A stretch of 64,000 nt of DNA from Hyperoplus lanceolatus (Eukaryota; Chordata; Actinopteri; Uranoscopiformes; Ammodytidae): NCBI GenBank assembly GCA_026929865.2, contig CM049405.1:5991001-6055000 (forward strand). Reading direction: 5' to 3'. Made by a program: the position numbers and the translations under genes. Positions 1-14,075 of this stretch are shown piece after piece. Under the pieces are notes generated by a model. The model saw only the letters and a program-made list of their open reading frames with translations, did not search any database and was not told the DNA's origin. Numbering within the stretch: the first letter of the stretch is position 1; each line of letters opens with the position of its first letter.

Positions 1-795
1 CTATGACACTTGGTCGACAATTGCGTATAAGCCAGGGGTCTTGGGGACTTCATCTCTTGCATTTTGGTGAAATTGTATACAGCAAGTTGTGCTTGTGCTG
101 CATTCATTTATGGTGGAAATATCTTTATTTAGCTAACTGTAACATAAGGCAAGCAATAAAGGTATACAGTGAAGTGTTTTGGGTAAAACATAGTAAAAAT
201 GGTATGGTTAACAGGGGTGTCTGAAATGGTTGGGAATGTATAGTTACAGGTACCAAGGATATTTAAATGTTCCAATTCCTATTTGTGGGGGGAGAAGTGT
301 TATCTTTCATATTTATTGTGAGGGGGACAAATGACCTCTTCTAATTTTTTTAGTGGGACATACCCCGCTTATGCTTGGCAATTAGATTCCATTGATGTTA
401 AGCTTGTTCATTAAGCATACACCTATAAAGAGAGGAGATAGGCAGGGATCCCCCTGAGTCCAGGTGCCGGCGGTGCTGGGTTAAAGCCTGCAGGGTGTTG
501 ATGGGAACTTTACACTGAATCTCTGTGGAAACCCTCCCTGGTGAGGACATGGAGACACTGGTGTGAAAGACTGAATTACAATGGTATTAACAGAAGAGCA
601 CTGATTGGGACTGATTGGTTTGAGCAACGCAGGCAGAGATGTGATTGGTCGGTATTTAGTGATGTCACCATTGTGAATGTGCGGGGCTTTAACAGCGTGG
701 GAAAATGGAAGTGTTGGTGAAAATATCAGGGGAAAAACACAGAAACTCACACAAAAGGGTGAAAGGCAGAATGTAAGAGAAAATATCTTTCTTTT
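1..795. other. Non-coding stretch
   Basis: No exon, RNA gene or repeat end that I can support. Confidence 0.4.
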
Positions 796-880
796 TAAAG
801 GTGCAGTGTGTAGAAATGTGTATCATGATGCACCGACAGTGTTGTTGTAATTACTCAGGAAATCCTATTGGGGGTGACAT
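796..880. mobile_element. Truncated TAAAGGTGCAGTGTGTA-type MITE
   Basis: Begins TTAAAGGTGCAGTGTGTAG. CACCGACAGTGTTGTTGTAA at 832-851 is the complement of text at 54385-54412 in a related element. The right end is missing. Confidence 0.5.
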
Positions 881-1239
881 AGGTTAAACATAAAGCTTTA
901 AAATAAAGGGCTTTCATTAGAAAAGCACAGCATGAATATTAAAATATTTACAATTATGTGAGAATTTATAAGCCAAAAACAGATGGATAGAGAGCGAAAT
1001 AGCAAACTGTTTCCCAGTAATCTCATTTCTCCCTCCAGTAATGGGAGAGCCAGACACACAGACTGAGATTGTAATACTCAGGATGAAATTCTGTGCTTCT
1101 GGTGGGATGTTCCGCCTCATCTATTCTGTGATGAATCCATCACCCATTTCCCTGGCTCTGTGCTGTCATCTGAATTCATACAAAAATACAATATTAGCAT
1201 AAATGTGCATATACATTTTATTTATGACAGAACAGAACA

Positions 1240-1321
<82 letters not shown>
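1240..1321. repeat. (CA)n microsatellite
   Basis: About 40 uninterrupted CA units. Confidence 0.98.
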
Positions 1322-2821
<1,500 letters not shown>

Positions 2822-2914
2822 GGGGGGAATTTTCTGCCTGCCTTCCCTTTAAAGAGACAATAGATGTCCCTAAACATAATAATGCCATTTTAGTGTAAAT
2901 ACTTGCTTGGAGGT

Positions 2915-2965
2915 AAGGGTGTACTTAGGTTTAGGTTAAGGTTAGGGTTAGAGTGAGGGTAAGGC
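2915..2965. repeat. Degenerate telomere-like repeat
   Basis: TTAGGTTTAGGTTAAGGTTAGGGTTAGAGTGAGGG is a decayed array of TTAGGG-like units, about 100 bases after the TG tract. Confidence 0.6.
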
Positions 2966-4162
2966 ACGTAGTGGCTATGGTTAGGTCAAGTCTTCAGGAA
3001 ATGAATGTAAGTCTATGTAATGTCCTCGGAAGTGATAAAATCACAACCTGTGTGTGTGTGTGTGTAAGCAGCTGTATCGGGTAGAAGGAGGAGGAGAGAA
3101 AAAAAGCACCATTACAGTGGAGGTTACTGTGTGTCCGTGAGATGATGGGTCATTAGTGAATGTGTTTTTCTTGTTGATGTGTCTGTTTGTGTCTGTCGGT
3201 GGCCTCCACCTTCACAGTCATGAAAACAACAGCAGAGTCCTTCACCACGGCCTCCACCCTCCAACGCTCTGAGACAATGTTTCTGTCTGTTGCTTCAAGT
3301 GAAAGAGACAAAGTATTTCCCCTTTCAAAGCTGCATTGCAAATCAAAGACATTGTTATCGTTCAATGAACCTTCAAATACAACAGTGCATATTTGAGAAT
3401 CATCATTGTTGTCTCTGAAAACATTTTAACACCTGTACTGTGTTGGTGTCAGAGCAGACTGCTTTCACAGCTCAGGAAGGAGATACATATTGGCAGCATG
3501 GTGCTTGCAAACAATAGACGTCTCAGGGGAAAAAAACATATTGGAACTTATAGGAAGATGATGAAGACATATTTCCCAACATTATATGTGAAGAGAAATC
3601 ACATAGGATCAAAACAACTCTAGAGTTAACCTTTAAAAAATGAATGGTGAATAGGATAAAGAGGATCCTTGAATCAGTAGGCTAATTTAAAAGTATTGAA
3701 GCTTCATTTAATCATAGCCAAGTGTGTGACCTTTTATACATCCGAGGCATTTGATGTGACTGAAATAGTTTTACTTTGAAAAGTTCCCAGATTGTTGCAT
3801 GGCGACGGAGGGCCAGCCAAGCTGTTACGCAGGTTTGCATTGACAAAACCTGTCATGGGAAAATGAGTCATTAATGCAAGTTGTTTTGAGTTTTCCTCTG
3901 TGGATTAAGAAGCTATCCCTCCACATTTCTTGGCATTACTGTCTCCAGATTGGGCAAACAGACACAGCTGTTCTGGCAGATGTTCACACTGGGAATAATG
4001 TCTTCAGTTGCCAGGTTTAAGTCTCTCTCATGCACAGTGATCAACACAAATAGTTTTGCCTCATTTATAAACCAGATATCACAGTAATGAAGTATGCCAT
4101 TTCTTACCAAGTACTTGGTCATATAACATATTGGAAGGAAACATATACAGACTAGTTGCACA
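2966..4162. other. Non-coding stretch
   Basis: Overlapping short ORFs only; no recognised domain. Confidence 0.4.
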
Positions 4163-4400
4163 AAGGTTGTGTTCCAATCCCCATACTACATACCCTACTA
4201 TATAGTATGGTAAAACAAGATATAGGATATCCCAATAGTTGTAATCAGATGCAGTATGCAGAAAAATACCTGGATGTCCTACTACATCCGGACGTGATTT
4301 GAGTGTGGAATTCAGCATTCTTTCTGGGCGATTCTGACCCACAATCCACTGTGTACTGAAAGTGAGGAGACTCTTAGTCCTGCAGAATACCATTACAGAT
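4163..4400. mobile_element. MITE-like repeat with ACTACATA motifs
   Basis: TTCCAATCCCCATACTACATACC resembles the complement of TACATAGCATGGAAGTGTAGGGATTGGAA at 61065-61095, suggesting one dispersed family. Ends are not defined. Confidence 0.35.
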
Positions 4401-4956
4401 TAGAAAACAGCATTGCTTCCAACTCTGTCAACATTTTTGGGAGAGGGGCCTTTGCTGTTTCAACTATGCCCATGACTGTGCACAAAGCCAGGTAAATAAA
4501 TACATTATTTTCCTAGTTTTGTGTGCAAGACCTTGACTGCAGTCCTAACCCATTGTAATTATACTGCGGCATAATATTTGTACTGAGCATGATGATTAAT
4601 TAGAAACATGAAGAGGAATCAGCCAATGTCATATTTTCCGTGACTTCAGAATAATTGGCTTCTACACAAATATAAAAACAGAACAATGTTTTTAATAAAA
4701 ATCACAGCATTGCAGACAGGATTTATCAGTTATGAATTAATGTAATAAGCTGTGAAAAGCTTTGTTTGATAAAGCGTATGACATGGAATATATAAATATG
4801 ACTGTTGCTGGAAGAAATACAAACAGAAATACATGCCTAAGTATCCCCACTTTAAATCAATATGTAGTGTCACCTGTGGCAGCAGTTAAAACCTTGAGTC
4901 TATGCATTTGGATCTGTAACAGGTTTAAACATCTAAACAAAACAATATCTTCCCAG

Positions 4957-5246
4957 TAAAGGTACAGTTAGTAATATCGGAGTATTTAGTGTCATCTGGT
5001 TTTTAGATCAACATTCTCTTTGTTAACCCCTTCTTTTGGGAGAATTTACAGAAGCTACGGCTACCTTCAAGGACAAGAAGCCAGTTTAAGATGGCGCGCC
5101 CCGCACTTATGTAGATGTTAAACACTCTTTCTTTAAGGGAAAAAAAACTTTTATTCATAACATCAATACTTATGGATATTATGTTTCCATTTCTTCCAAG
5201 TCTGTTCTGAAAAAATGTCAATTAATGCTACACACTGCACCTTTTA
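4957..5246. mobile_element. TAAAGGTGCAGTGTGTA-type MITE, both ends present
   Basis: Left end TAAAGGTACAGTTAGTA, right end TACACACTGCACCTTTTA, a 290-base element of a very common teleost type. The interior has CAAGATGGCGCG-like text (AAGATGGCGCGCCCCG near 5088). Confidence 0.65.
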
Positions 5247-6511
5247 AAGTCAATAATAATGGAGAATGAATGTACAATTTAAACCCTGCCATTAAGTTGA
5301 ATTGAGGTCCTCCCTTTGAATGAGCCTCTTCAAAGCATTGACAGTGTTGTTTTGGAACCATGTCTGTGTGCCTTTCTTTTCGGGGGCTGTTTTCTCGCTA
5401 TAAAAATAAACCGTCTCCCAAGTGGCAGATCTCTGTCAGGCTGCAGCAGGATTTATTTTTTTGGTTGTTGGTATTTTTTGCTGCATTCATTCTGCCACCT
5501 TCACTATCCCTCCAGGGCTCTGCAGCAGGCAGGCATCACCACAGATGTGATGGTGCCTCCATCAGCTTTCATTAGGAGGGTATTTGTCCTTTTTTTCCAG
5601 GGTTGGGTATTCTGTAAAACGATCTAGGTCGTCAGCTTGTTAGCATACAACTAAGACTTGAATGGCCTCACTTGAATGAGGTACAAAATAAAAAGCCTGC
5701 CGTCATAGAAACACATTTTGAATTTACCCTTAAACATCTGTTTGTTTTTACTTCTGTATGTGTATTTAAGTTTACTTTGCTTTCTTATCTAAAATATGAG
5801 TGTCTATGTCCATGGCATTCACCTGGCCAATATAGTTGAGAACTATTTAGTTTTTATAGATTAATCCATTTTTATTTGTTTTTCCAAGGTTGTCAAATGT
5901 CTCCCTGTGTCATTGTGTTGCTTTTTAGTTGTTTGCCTTTTACTATGAACATTATTATAATAATAAGAATAGAACAGAAAATCTATAATTTCTCTTATTA
6001 CTTCTGTATTATACATCAATGTTTTTAGTTCCTTTGATGTTTGTCCGAGGACCCTCTTGAAAATGAGATGCAGCATCTCAAGGGGTTTTATTCTCTACAT
6101 TGTTTTGAATGTGCACACTTTCGGACCGTATATATATCCTTCAATGCTTTCAGAGTGTTCCAATCAGTCCACTCACAAAAAGGGGATGGAAGAAGATGTT
6201 GAAAGACTTTTTAACATTTCAGCATGAGAGGTGAATGAAATCACCTGCGCTGCTTCTCTCTGTGTCACCAGTGAAACAGAGAGTGAGGTTTAACTCCAGT
6301 CTCATTAGAGTGTGACTTAAGCTGCTGTCATTACAGGAGACAGGCTGGCTATTTCCACAGATCACACACTGACATAGTTACACTAGGGGAGGAGAAGATA
6401 TTTTGTACTCATGCATACAGATGGATTCACGCCTTTTAAACATGTGGTCCAGTGGTACATCCTTGAATTGTTTCTTGTGGGAACCTAGAGTATTGTCTTC
6501 TTTTTTGTATT
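5247..6511. other. Non-coding stretch
   Basis: No gene. 5290-5600 is of balanced composition and could be conserved regulatory DNA, but this cannot be judged from one sequence. Confidence 0.4.
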
Positions 6512-6810
6512 TTAAAGGTGGAGTCAGTGATTCTGGAGAATGGTTGTTGTCAAAATCACCTTTAGTAAGAATTCAGTGTACATCTCCTCTGTACTGTGCC
6601 TGCTGACAAAACAAATCCATTGTCAATACACAGCCTAGGCTCTGTAAACTGTCATGCAAAGAAAGGGGGCCCACGGTAGCTAGCAACATGCCCGTTTACA
6701 GAGCCTATAGCCTGTTTTTTTATAGATTTATTTTCCCAGCACATACAGGTAGCAGATGGTGAAGAGATATTTACTGATGTTTGACAACAAGCATACTCCA
6801 GAATCTCTTC
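6512..6810. mobile_element. Foldback MITE, copy 1
   Basis: Left end AAAGGTGGAGTCAGTGATTC and right part ACTCCAGAATCTCTTC are inverted; the centre has GCCCGTTTACAGAGCCTA. The whole 300 bases is a long imperfect hairpin. The same family occurs at 29752-30045. Confidence 0.65.
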
Positions 6811-7087
6811 AATTCGTTTGTACTGTATAATCATGGAGCTTTGATGAACCATTTTGAAAATCCTTTGCACAAATGTTCAATCAGCAATCAGTCCTTCACC
6901 TCTAAAAGATGCCTCTTCTCTGATGATTTCTGCAAAGCACGGATCAAAGAGGTTAAAGGCTTTTAAGAAGAGTAGGAGGCCATGAGAGAGGAGTTTGCCT
7001 GTGTGATTGATTGAGGAGCAGTAAAGATAACTCAAATCTCAAATTCATTAGTTTGCTTGCTGTGTCTCACCTTCAAAAAACATGTAA

Positions 7088-8071
7088 AGGTGCGAACACA
7101 CTAGGCACTTTACATGCGTACAGACGCGTATGAAATCCGCCCCTTTTCCATAGGGAACCATTGGTTTACGGGCGTACATGGCGCGTAAATGCGTCACTCG
7201 CGCTAAAGCAACATTTTCACTCGCGCTAAAGCAACATTTTTACGCGCGTATATATTACGCAGTTACGCGAGGAGTTCAAAAAATTGAACTTTTGTTGCTC
7301 CTACGCGAGACGATTAGCCGCGTTGGCCAATCAGCGTTGAGCTTGACCCGACGTCACATACATTGGCAGGGTCGGAGAACAGTGTACTGTACACAGATGC
7401 TAATGAGAGACACCGAGGAGAAAAATGTATTGCGGGCGGCCGGTGCTGTATGAAGCCGCTCGGGGTTAGAAGACGTGGGGAAAGTAAACCAGGAGAATGG
7501 ACTTCCTGGTTAATTCAGTGAATATGTGCGGCTGTGCTTTAGCCGATAAACAAAGTTAGCGCCGTATAGCATTAGTTAACTCACCCTGTTGTGTGCGGGC
7601 GGCTAGCGCCTCATATTATGAACCCAAACATGACGACTGTCCGCGGGACTTTCACGACAAGTAGAGCGAAGCACCGGTGTTGATCTACGCCAGCCACGGT
7701 CCCCTGTCACAGCCAGGTAGGGTAATTTTGGCTACTTGCCTTTATGTTGTGCCGCCGTGCACCGATGCTGCTGTAACTGTGTTTGTTATGTAGCTGCCGT
7801 GAATATGCAATGCTGTTTTAATGCTAGGCTATTTGTGCTGTTCAGTTTGTCTTTTGGCACAGTTGTTGGCCGTTGTTGTTTTTGTGCGGACATGCACGCT
7901 GTTGTGTCGGGTCTGATCAGCCATGGTTGATAAGGGAAATACAATATCGGGAGGGAGACTAGGCATGTTACGCGCATATAACCATTTTTGACACAAAATG
8001 ATCAAGCAACATTTTAGCTGCGTTACGCACGTAAATCTTACGCGTGTAAAATGCGTAGTGTGTTCGCACCT
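7088..8071. mobile_element. CpG-rich PIF/Harbinger-like MITE
   Basis: Terminal inverted repeats AGGTGCGAACACACTAGGCA and its near-complement ending TAGTGTGTTCGCACCT are flanked by TAA at 7085-7087 and 8072-8074. A 3-bp TWA target is the PIF/Harbinger signature. The 984-base interior is rich in CpG and in ACGCG/TACGC motifs. It contains a 23-24-base tandem duplication (TCACTCGCGCTAAAGCAAC) at about 7194-7243. No transposase is present. Confidence 0.75.
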
Positions 8072-8289
8072 TAACACTATTGGAATGAAGCAGTCGAGTT
8101 GCATCCCTGAAAAAAAATATCACATTTTGAAAGAGGCAATCCATCAGTATGTGTAGGTGGGATTAGTTACTGTCTTGCCTTGTCATCCCATATAGTTACA
8201 TGCTACTGAAATACATATTTGTCAAATTGATATGAAAAAATCTTGTAGAAGAATACAGTAATGGAGCATGAAGCTGAAGGGACACACTC

Positions 8290-8960
8290 ACATCTGTATT
8301 CATGAGGATGTAGCCGGCTTCAACTTCTCCACAGTAAGGACACATAGGAGGAACGCTTTGGGGCAGAGGACCTAGTGTTGCAGTGCCCGGTTAAAGGGGC
8401 GCTAATATAACAATGTGTGGCCCAATCTCTAATGATGGTCTCCTTTGCCATATTCCACCCAACGGCCCGGACAATACAGCACGCCTCATCACCTTTCTAG
8501 ATGCATTGTATGAGAGACTGCTTCCAGCTGAGAGAGAGAGAGAGAGAGAGAGAGAGGGCTGTTTGAAATCTGGCGTGACTCAGTTGGTCATTTGGGACCT
8601 TTGCCTTCCACCATTTTTGCTTTATAAATGAATGTTTTACTGCAATGCCCAGTATGATGATGCCATTCCTCCGTGCCCACTCACCTTTGCTAGCCCAATT
8701 GGAGGCATTGTTCTGGGCTTGGATGTATGACCACGGGCCGTACAACCTGATAGCCCTCCCCTAAGGCAACGACTGCTAGTTGCCTGGCAATAGGTGCAGA
8801 GGTTTGCCAGCAATGGATCCGTCATGCTAGGAGGTTTTTCCCCTCGGTTTATTGGCGAGGGAAAAACATCAATGTGATGTTGATGAGAACCTGTGGCCTA
8901 ATCGCCAGGAACGATACCTGCTCCTTTTCAGGCATATCACATCAATACAGATCATTTGTT
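8290..8960 (+). pseudogene. Tc1/IS630-type transposase remnant
   Basis: In shifting frames the sequence gives DVAGFNFSTVRTHRRNALGQR (near 8308), CGPISNDGLLCHI then NTARLITFLDALYERL (8413-8530), FLLYK, LEALFWAWMYDHGPYN (near 8700) and CDVDENLWPN (near 8878). These follow the order of the DDE_3 catalytic domain of Tc1-like transposases from fish. A (GA)n microsatellite at 8529-8557 has expanded inside it. At least four frame changes and stops make it dead. No terminal repeats were found. Confidence 0.7.
8529..8557. repeat. (GA)n microsatellite
   Basis: About 14 GA units inside the transposase relic. Confidence 0.95.
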
Positions 8961-9715
8961 TTCTTTTTTTTTCTTTTTGTGAAGTCATTTAAATATACAT
9001 TTTGTTTATTGTATTTTTATGCTTTTCATTTAGTTTTGTATTGTTTTTGATATGTCTGAAATAATAAAAAAAATAAAAAAAAAAATAAAAAATGGTCTAA
9101 ATGACCTGGGAGAATTTCAACTCTATTATTTATTTTTTTGTACTTTTTCCACCTCAAACACCTCAAATGCTTTTAAGTTTATTTTAGTAGTTTGGATTTT
9201 CACTTAAATTCTTCATCTTGTCTTTGGAGCGGGAGAGAGTTTGAAAAGTTGTGCTGTAATGAATGTCATCATCATTTGAAGACCTGCACACACAAATAAA
9301 TTGCATGAAAACTCTTCTGGCAAATGTCTCTTTAAAAAAAAAAACTAAATGTTTCATGAATATGCAGGGACTTTAAGTTGTGTGTGTGTACATTTCTTTG
9401 GAAATGTCTCTTCTGAATGGACAAAAGCGTCCAAATAATCGTGAAACTGTAAAGAACATTAAGTAAGATCAATACATGTAATTTTAAATATTGTTATGGC
9501 TAAACGATTCCATTTAACAAGGTTATTCTCAGCAGCCCTCATGTGCCACACGCCCAATATCTATACTTGCAGCTCCGTAATGGCCCTATCATGTTTGAAT
9601 AGAGACATTAAAAACCTGTTACAAGACTGAAGCCTATGATGTAAGAACTCATTACTTTGACACACAGAAGATCACCATACAACATCTAACTTCTAAAACA
9701 GGTGGCTACACCTAT
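8961..9715. other. Non-coding AT-rich stretch
   Basis: Includes an A-rich run at 9064-9090. No gene seen. Confidence 0.4.
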
Positions 9716-10758
9716 CAGGGCTGTACGCTTATTTTTTAAAGTGGTGGCACTGGTGCTAGCAAGCAAAAAAATTCAGTAGCACAAACATAAATTTGGTAGC
9801 ACACAAAGTATGATCGAAAACTTGCATGACCCTAACCCTTGCATTTAGCTCTAATTACCTTTGAGCATGTCATCTTGGTTTTATTTGAGATTCTCAATGA
9901 ATATGATATCCTAGTGTGCAGTAATAATTGTAGAAAAATTAATAGGGGTGCACTGATTGCAATTTAGACAAAAGAGTCTAACCTGCCAATGGCAATTTTT
10001 TTTGCTGATTCAGAATTATTTCCCCCCATAGAACTATAAAAATAATGTCTATACCTATATATTTTTATAAACATATCATTATTATATTAGGCTAATAATA
10101 ACAAACATTTTTAGAACATTTCATTCTTTTAATGAAAACCATACTTTAAAACATTGAACATATAGCCTATTAAATAAATTAGTAAACATAGTTATACAAT
10201 TTAGGCCAAGTTAAATAGGTTGTGTCAATCTTTGTTTAAATCATAGATAGTTACTGCTGTTGACTGCTTTCTTTATAGGTCCATGGTTGACTGCAGGGCT
10301 GTGAAGCGCTAACTTCCTGTTCTTACCTGCTTCAAAATAAGAGTCAACTCGCATTTGGCTAGTAACCGACTTTTATTGTGAAGGCGCACAGGAAATGTTC
10401 TGTTTGCACACGCACTACCTTGACTGCGTTAATGAAAAGAGAGCCGTCTCCTTCCTGTTTTAACCGTTGGTGAAGTTAGACGCCATAATCGCCGCACAAG
10501 CACAGATCCCGAGCACACATCTTTCACCAGCCAAAGTGGAGGGTAGACTTAATAACTTACTCGCCTAAGACTACATTCACCTGCATTTGGAGAGTGTTAA
10601 TGTAGAGCCCTCTAAGCAGTATTTTTGCATAGCTCCTCTGTGTCTCAAACAGACAGCATCTGCTTATTAGCACTGGTGCGACTGGACTTGTATTCATCAT
10701 CGCACGTGATCAATTTCAGTAGCAAATGCGATCAAAACTGTCGCACTGTACAGCCCTG
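9716..10758. mobile_element. hAT-like non-autonomous element with 5-bp target duplication
   Basis: Ends CAGGGCTGTACGCTTA on the left and ACTGTACAGCCCTG on the right. Both sides are flanked by CCTAT (9711-9715 and 10759-10763). The CAGGG-type terminus is hAT-like; a 5-bp duplication fits the hAT5 group rather than the usual 8 bp. The subterminal text GCACTGGTGC occurs at both ends. No transposase ORF. Confidence 0.7.
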
Positions 10759-10763
10759 CCTAT

Positions 10764-12296
10764 GATGCTTTAGATGTGTCAAATTAAGGATGTAAGGTAC
10801 TTTCTATTTATACGATCATGTATTTGTTTTTTTTACCTCTGCCAACAACCAAACAAATATTGAAATTAAATTTGGCAGGAAATTCTGCCATATGCCCAGG
10901 GAAGAAGTGATTAGTTTGTGGTGCCAGTATGTCTACCCCCTGTGGCACAACACACTCAATTTTGGCTCCTCACCTTTTAAAAACAATCAATGTTCGTCTA
11001 CACAACATATACAAATGGTAAAAATGTGTCTGTGCATGCTAGAGAAACATTTTCACTATTCACAACAAACCTGTATTAAAATAGAAGACACATTGTTCAG
11101 ACAACAATTTTGTAAGTTACCTGCAAGTGGCACTTTGCATCTTTTCATCTACTAGTATTTCTCCTGTACATTTTAATAGAGCCGATTATGATTGACCCTT
11201 TGAACTTTTAAGGAAGAAAATGGATACGGTGAATTTACAGCTCACATCAAAATTGATTTCACTGGACACAGTAGTTTGGAACATTGCCACACACCCTAAG
11301 GGGGGACTGATCATGAAGTTAAAATGAGAACAAAGAAGCAAAGCTGTCAAGTTAAGATTTATTTCCAACATAGAGGTCTTCATCTGTAGGCATATCTCAG
11401 AGGACATGAGAGAGAACATGCCCACCTAGATATGATTAAAGTTGTGCAACTGAATGAACAATAAAGGGGGAAAGGACACTAGAAGGTTCCCTGTATAAAT
11501 AGGCTTATTAAGTTATAATTAACAGAAGAAGAGGAGGCGTTTTCTAGCTGTTGGCTTTATCAGGAAAGAGCCTGCCATAGTATTCCTTAACATCTACGGT
11601 ATCCAAACTGCATTGTTTTAAATCATTTATAATACCCTCTTTTAATGTATTTTGACATTGTGTAGGATTTGTAATCGTCATGCCATTTTACCGATACATT
11701 TTGTACAGATTCAGTGGAAGGAAGTCGAAATAATTAACTACAGACTCAATTAGTGCTGAATATCTTAAAGTTTAAGTGTTTTAATAACCATAATCAACTC
11801 AATGTCCTCATTTATGTCTGGTATATTTCATTTCCAATCACACATACCAATGTCCCCAAGGTTTAGAATAAGGACTTTAATATTACTGGATATAACCCAT
11901 TGAGATTTAATGGGAACATTTTAGAACTGCTTCAATGTACTCAACTCGCCTGCTTAGTCAGACAGGGTGGCTGTCTCACTCATTCACGCACTTACAGTAT
12001 ACGGGCGGTCCCCAATACAATTTTTGGGCTTTGGATGAATATTGATATCGGCAATAATTATTTAACATGTTTACCCCCTGCTGACAAAACATTTTGAATA
12101 AAACATTGGTAAAATCCATGTTTATCTCACAAAAATGTTCTTTTCACTTGTTCAAACAGTAGTGGCACCGCACTGCTACAGCTTCTATACAAACACACTA
12201 TCTTTTGACAGCAGAGGAAGCTTGTCCTCACCTTGATAAGGAAAGCAAATCTTGTCGGTGTTATCTGAGACCCTTCTCAAAATGTCATTTTAATAG
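10764..12296. other. Non-coding stretch before the ERV
   Basis: No recognised gene or repeat ends. Confidence 0.4.
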
Positions 12297-12301
12297 TGAC
12301 A

Positions 12302-12736
12302 TGTAAGAGTTAAAGTTTTCATTGTGTAACCATGATCCAAAATGAGCTGATACATGACGTGTCGTTTCGGACTAATGTCTCTGGGATCGCGATGACCAGG
12401 AGTGACCGGGATTCCGGCAGTCAGGACACACTGCCATGCCCCGGCTGGGATAAACAAACAAGCTCTCAGAGACATTAGTCAATCATTAGTTGTAATGCAC
12501 ACACAAATCCATGTTCGTATGCACCATGTAAGATTGAATAAAAAGCGAGCAAGGACGGGAGAGAGTTCAGAGTCGGTTGAGAGATGACAACGTGACAACC
12601 TGTTGCAACCGCTCTCCTTGTCCTTGGCAAGTAACATGATCAATTGGTCTCACTCTATCATTGGGTCTGTCTCATTTGTCTGATGGAACTAACACCTGGG
12701 TTTCTTGTCTTACACGCAAGTTTGATAAACCTAACA
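12302..12736 (+). repeat. 5' LTR
   Basis: Starts TGTAAG and ends CCTAACA. It carries a polyadenylation signal AATAAA near 12537, followed by a GAGAGAGTTCAGAGTCGG stretch. The LTR at 20834-21274 matches it with roughly 5-6% differences including indels, by eye. That implies the element has been resident for some time. Confidence 0.85.
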
Positions 12737-12739
12737 TCT

Positions 12740-12757
12740 TGGTCTTCGAGCCGGATC
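12740..12757 (+). other. Primer-binding site, tRNA-Tyr-like
   Basis: Three bases after the 5' LTR, TGGTCTTCGAGCCGGATC resembles the complement of a vertebrate tRNA-Tyr 3' end, apart from single-base gaps. The TGG start and position are as expected. The exact tRNA needs a database comparison. Confidence 0.55.
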
Positions 12758-13451
12758 CCAAAATATCGCCGACCGAGGAGATGAAGGAAAGGACGCACCG
12801 AAGTCTGTACAGCCAGGGTCCAGCGACTCTTGAGGAAAGACTGGGGCCGTGAATTCATCCCCAGCCGGTGTTTTAGCAGTCCTCACCCCCCTCTCTTCGG
12901 GCGACGATGGACGGGATCCAGACCGAGGCAGACACACAGATATACGGTGAGCTACAAATTCAGATTTGACAAAAAAAATTGAAAAAAAAAAAAAAAAAGA
13001 GAAAAATACAAATACAAATAAAAACAAGGGTCCCACCGCCCTAATAAGGTAGGAACAACTATATTGAATGTACAGGTCTAATCCACCGTTAAGGATTGAA
13101 TTGGGTTTGCTCCACCCAAGTGAGCTAGAGGTGTAAAGGCCCTCTTGAAATTGAACAAGCGCTATACAAATTCAGATCTGTGTGATGAAGGAATGAATGA
13201 ATGCCGGAAGAATGAATGTTGAGAAGAATGAGTGTGGAGAAATACATGTCACCAGTGGAAGCAGCCAAAAACCTAACGGTATAAACATAACATCTGTGGC
13301 CAGTTGAAGTACACAAAGTGGTGAATTGTTCTGAAAAACACCTAGTTTTGTAAGAACACATAGATTTTTTGATTTTGTATTTAAAAATTAAAATACTCGT
13401 AAAATGGAAAACGGAAAGAGTAAGTCTCCTGAGCCGGGGGATGTCATATAG
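12758..13451 (+). other. ERV leader region
   Basis: Lies between the primer site and gag. Contains a poly-A tract near 12980-13000 and a short stretch at 13131-13180 (CAAGCGCTATACAAATTCAG) that resembles the tail of an L2-type LINE. No gene was seen. Confidence 0.4.
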
Positions 13452-14075
13452 ATGACGAGGCGATGGCCCGGGAGCGCCAGATACTGTAACAAATGGCAGA
13501 AAGAATATGGGTTTGAGATCAAGTTGGTATTAGAGCAATGTGAGGAACTGAAAGAGAAGGTAGAGACAAAGGCTGCAGAACGGATGGAAAGGCAAAGACA
13601 GAAGTGTGCGTTAGAAATTGAGGCCGCCATGTTATGGATATATACGGCCGAAGAAAGACTGGAAATTATGAGGCAGAAGCAAGAAAAGGCAGAGTTAATT
13701 GCAACAATGGCTAAAATCAAAATGGATGAGGAAACCGCACCAAGTATGAGAGTGGCAGCGCAGAAAGAGAAAGAAAGGTTAGAACGAGAGGAACATGGAA
13801 GGTTGAAATGGGAAGAAGAAGCAAAGGAAGCTCGAAAGAGACAGAGGAAGATGAAGAGAGAGCAAGCCTATATGGCAAGCCACAGCACGAGCCCAGACAA
13901 GAAAGAAGGTAGTGAAAGGAGAGGGCGAAATGCCGAGGGAAAATTTGTCTGTTACAGATGCAACAAAGAAGGCCATATGGCCAGGAATTGCGAAGCAAAT
14001 TGGCCTCCTAAAGGTCAAAAAGAGCAATACCAGAAAAGGGAGAACCCTCAAAGCAATGCTGATTGGGAGGAGTGA
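13452..14075 (+). pseudogene. gag: Gag-like protein with coiled coil and CCHC zinc knuckle
   Basis: A 207-codon ORF, open throughout. Residues about 25-145 are highly charged (Glu, Lys, Arg) and predicted alpha-helical or coiled coil. Near residue 167 a single CCHC knuckle reads CYRCNKEGHMARNC, the nucleic-acid-binding motif of nucleocapsid. The order charged helix, knuckle, then protease in the next reading block matches retroviral gag-pro. The ORF starts about 700 bases after the primer site and is shorter than typical gag, so matrix and most of capsid are missing or unrecognisable. It is probably a truncated relic. Confidence 0.7.
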
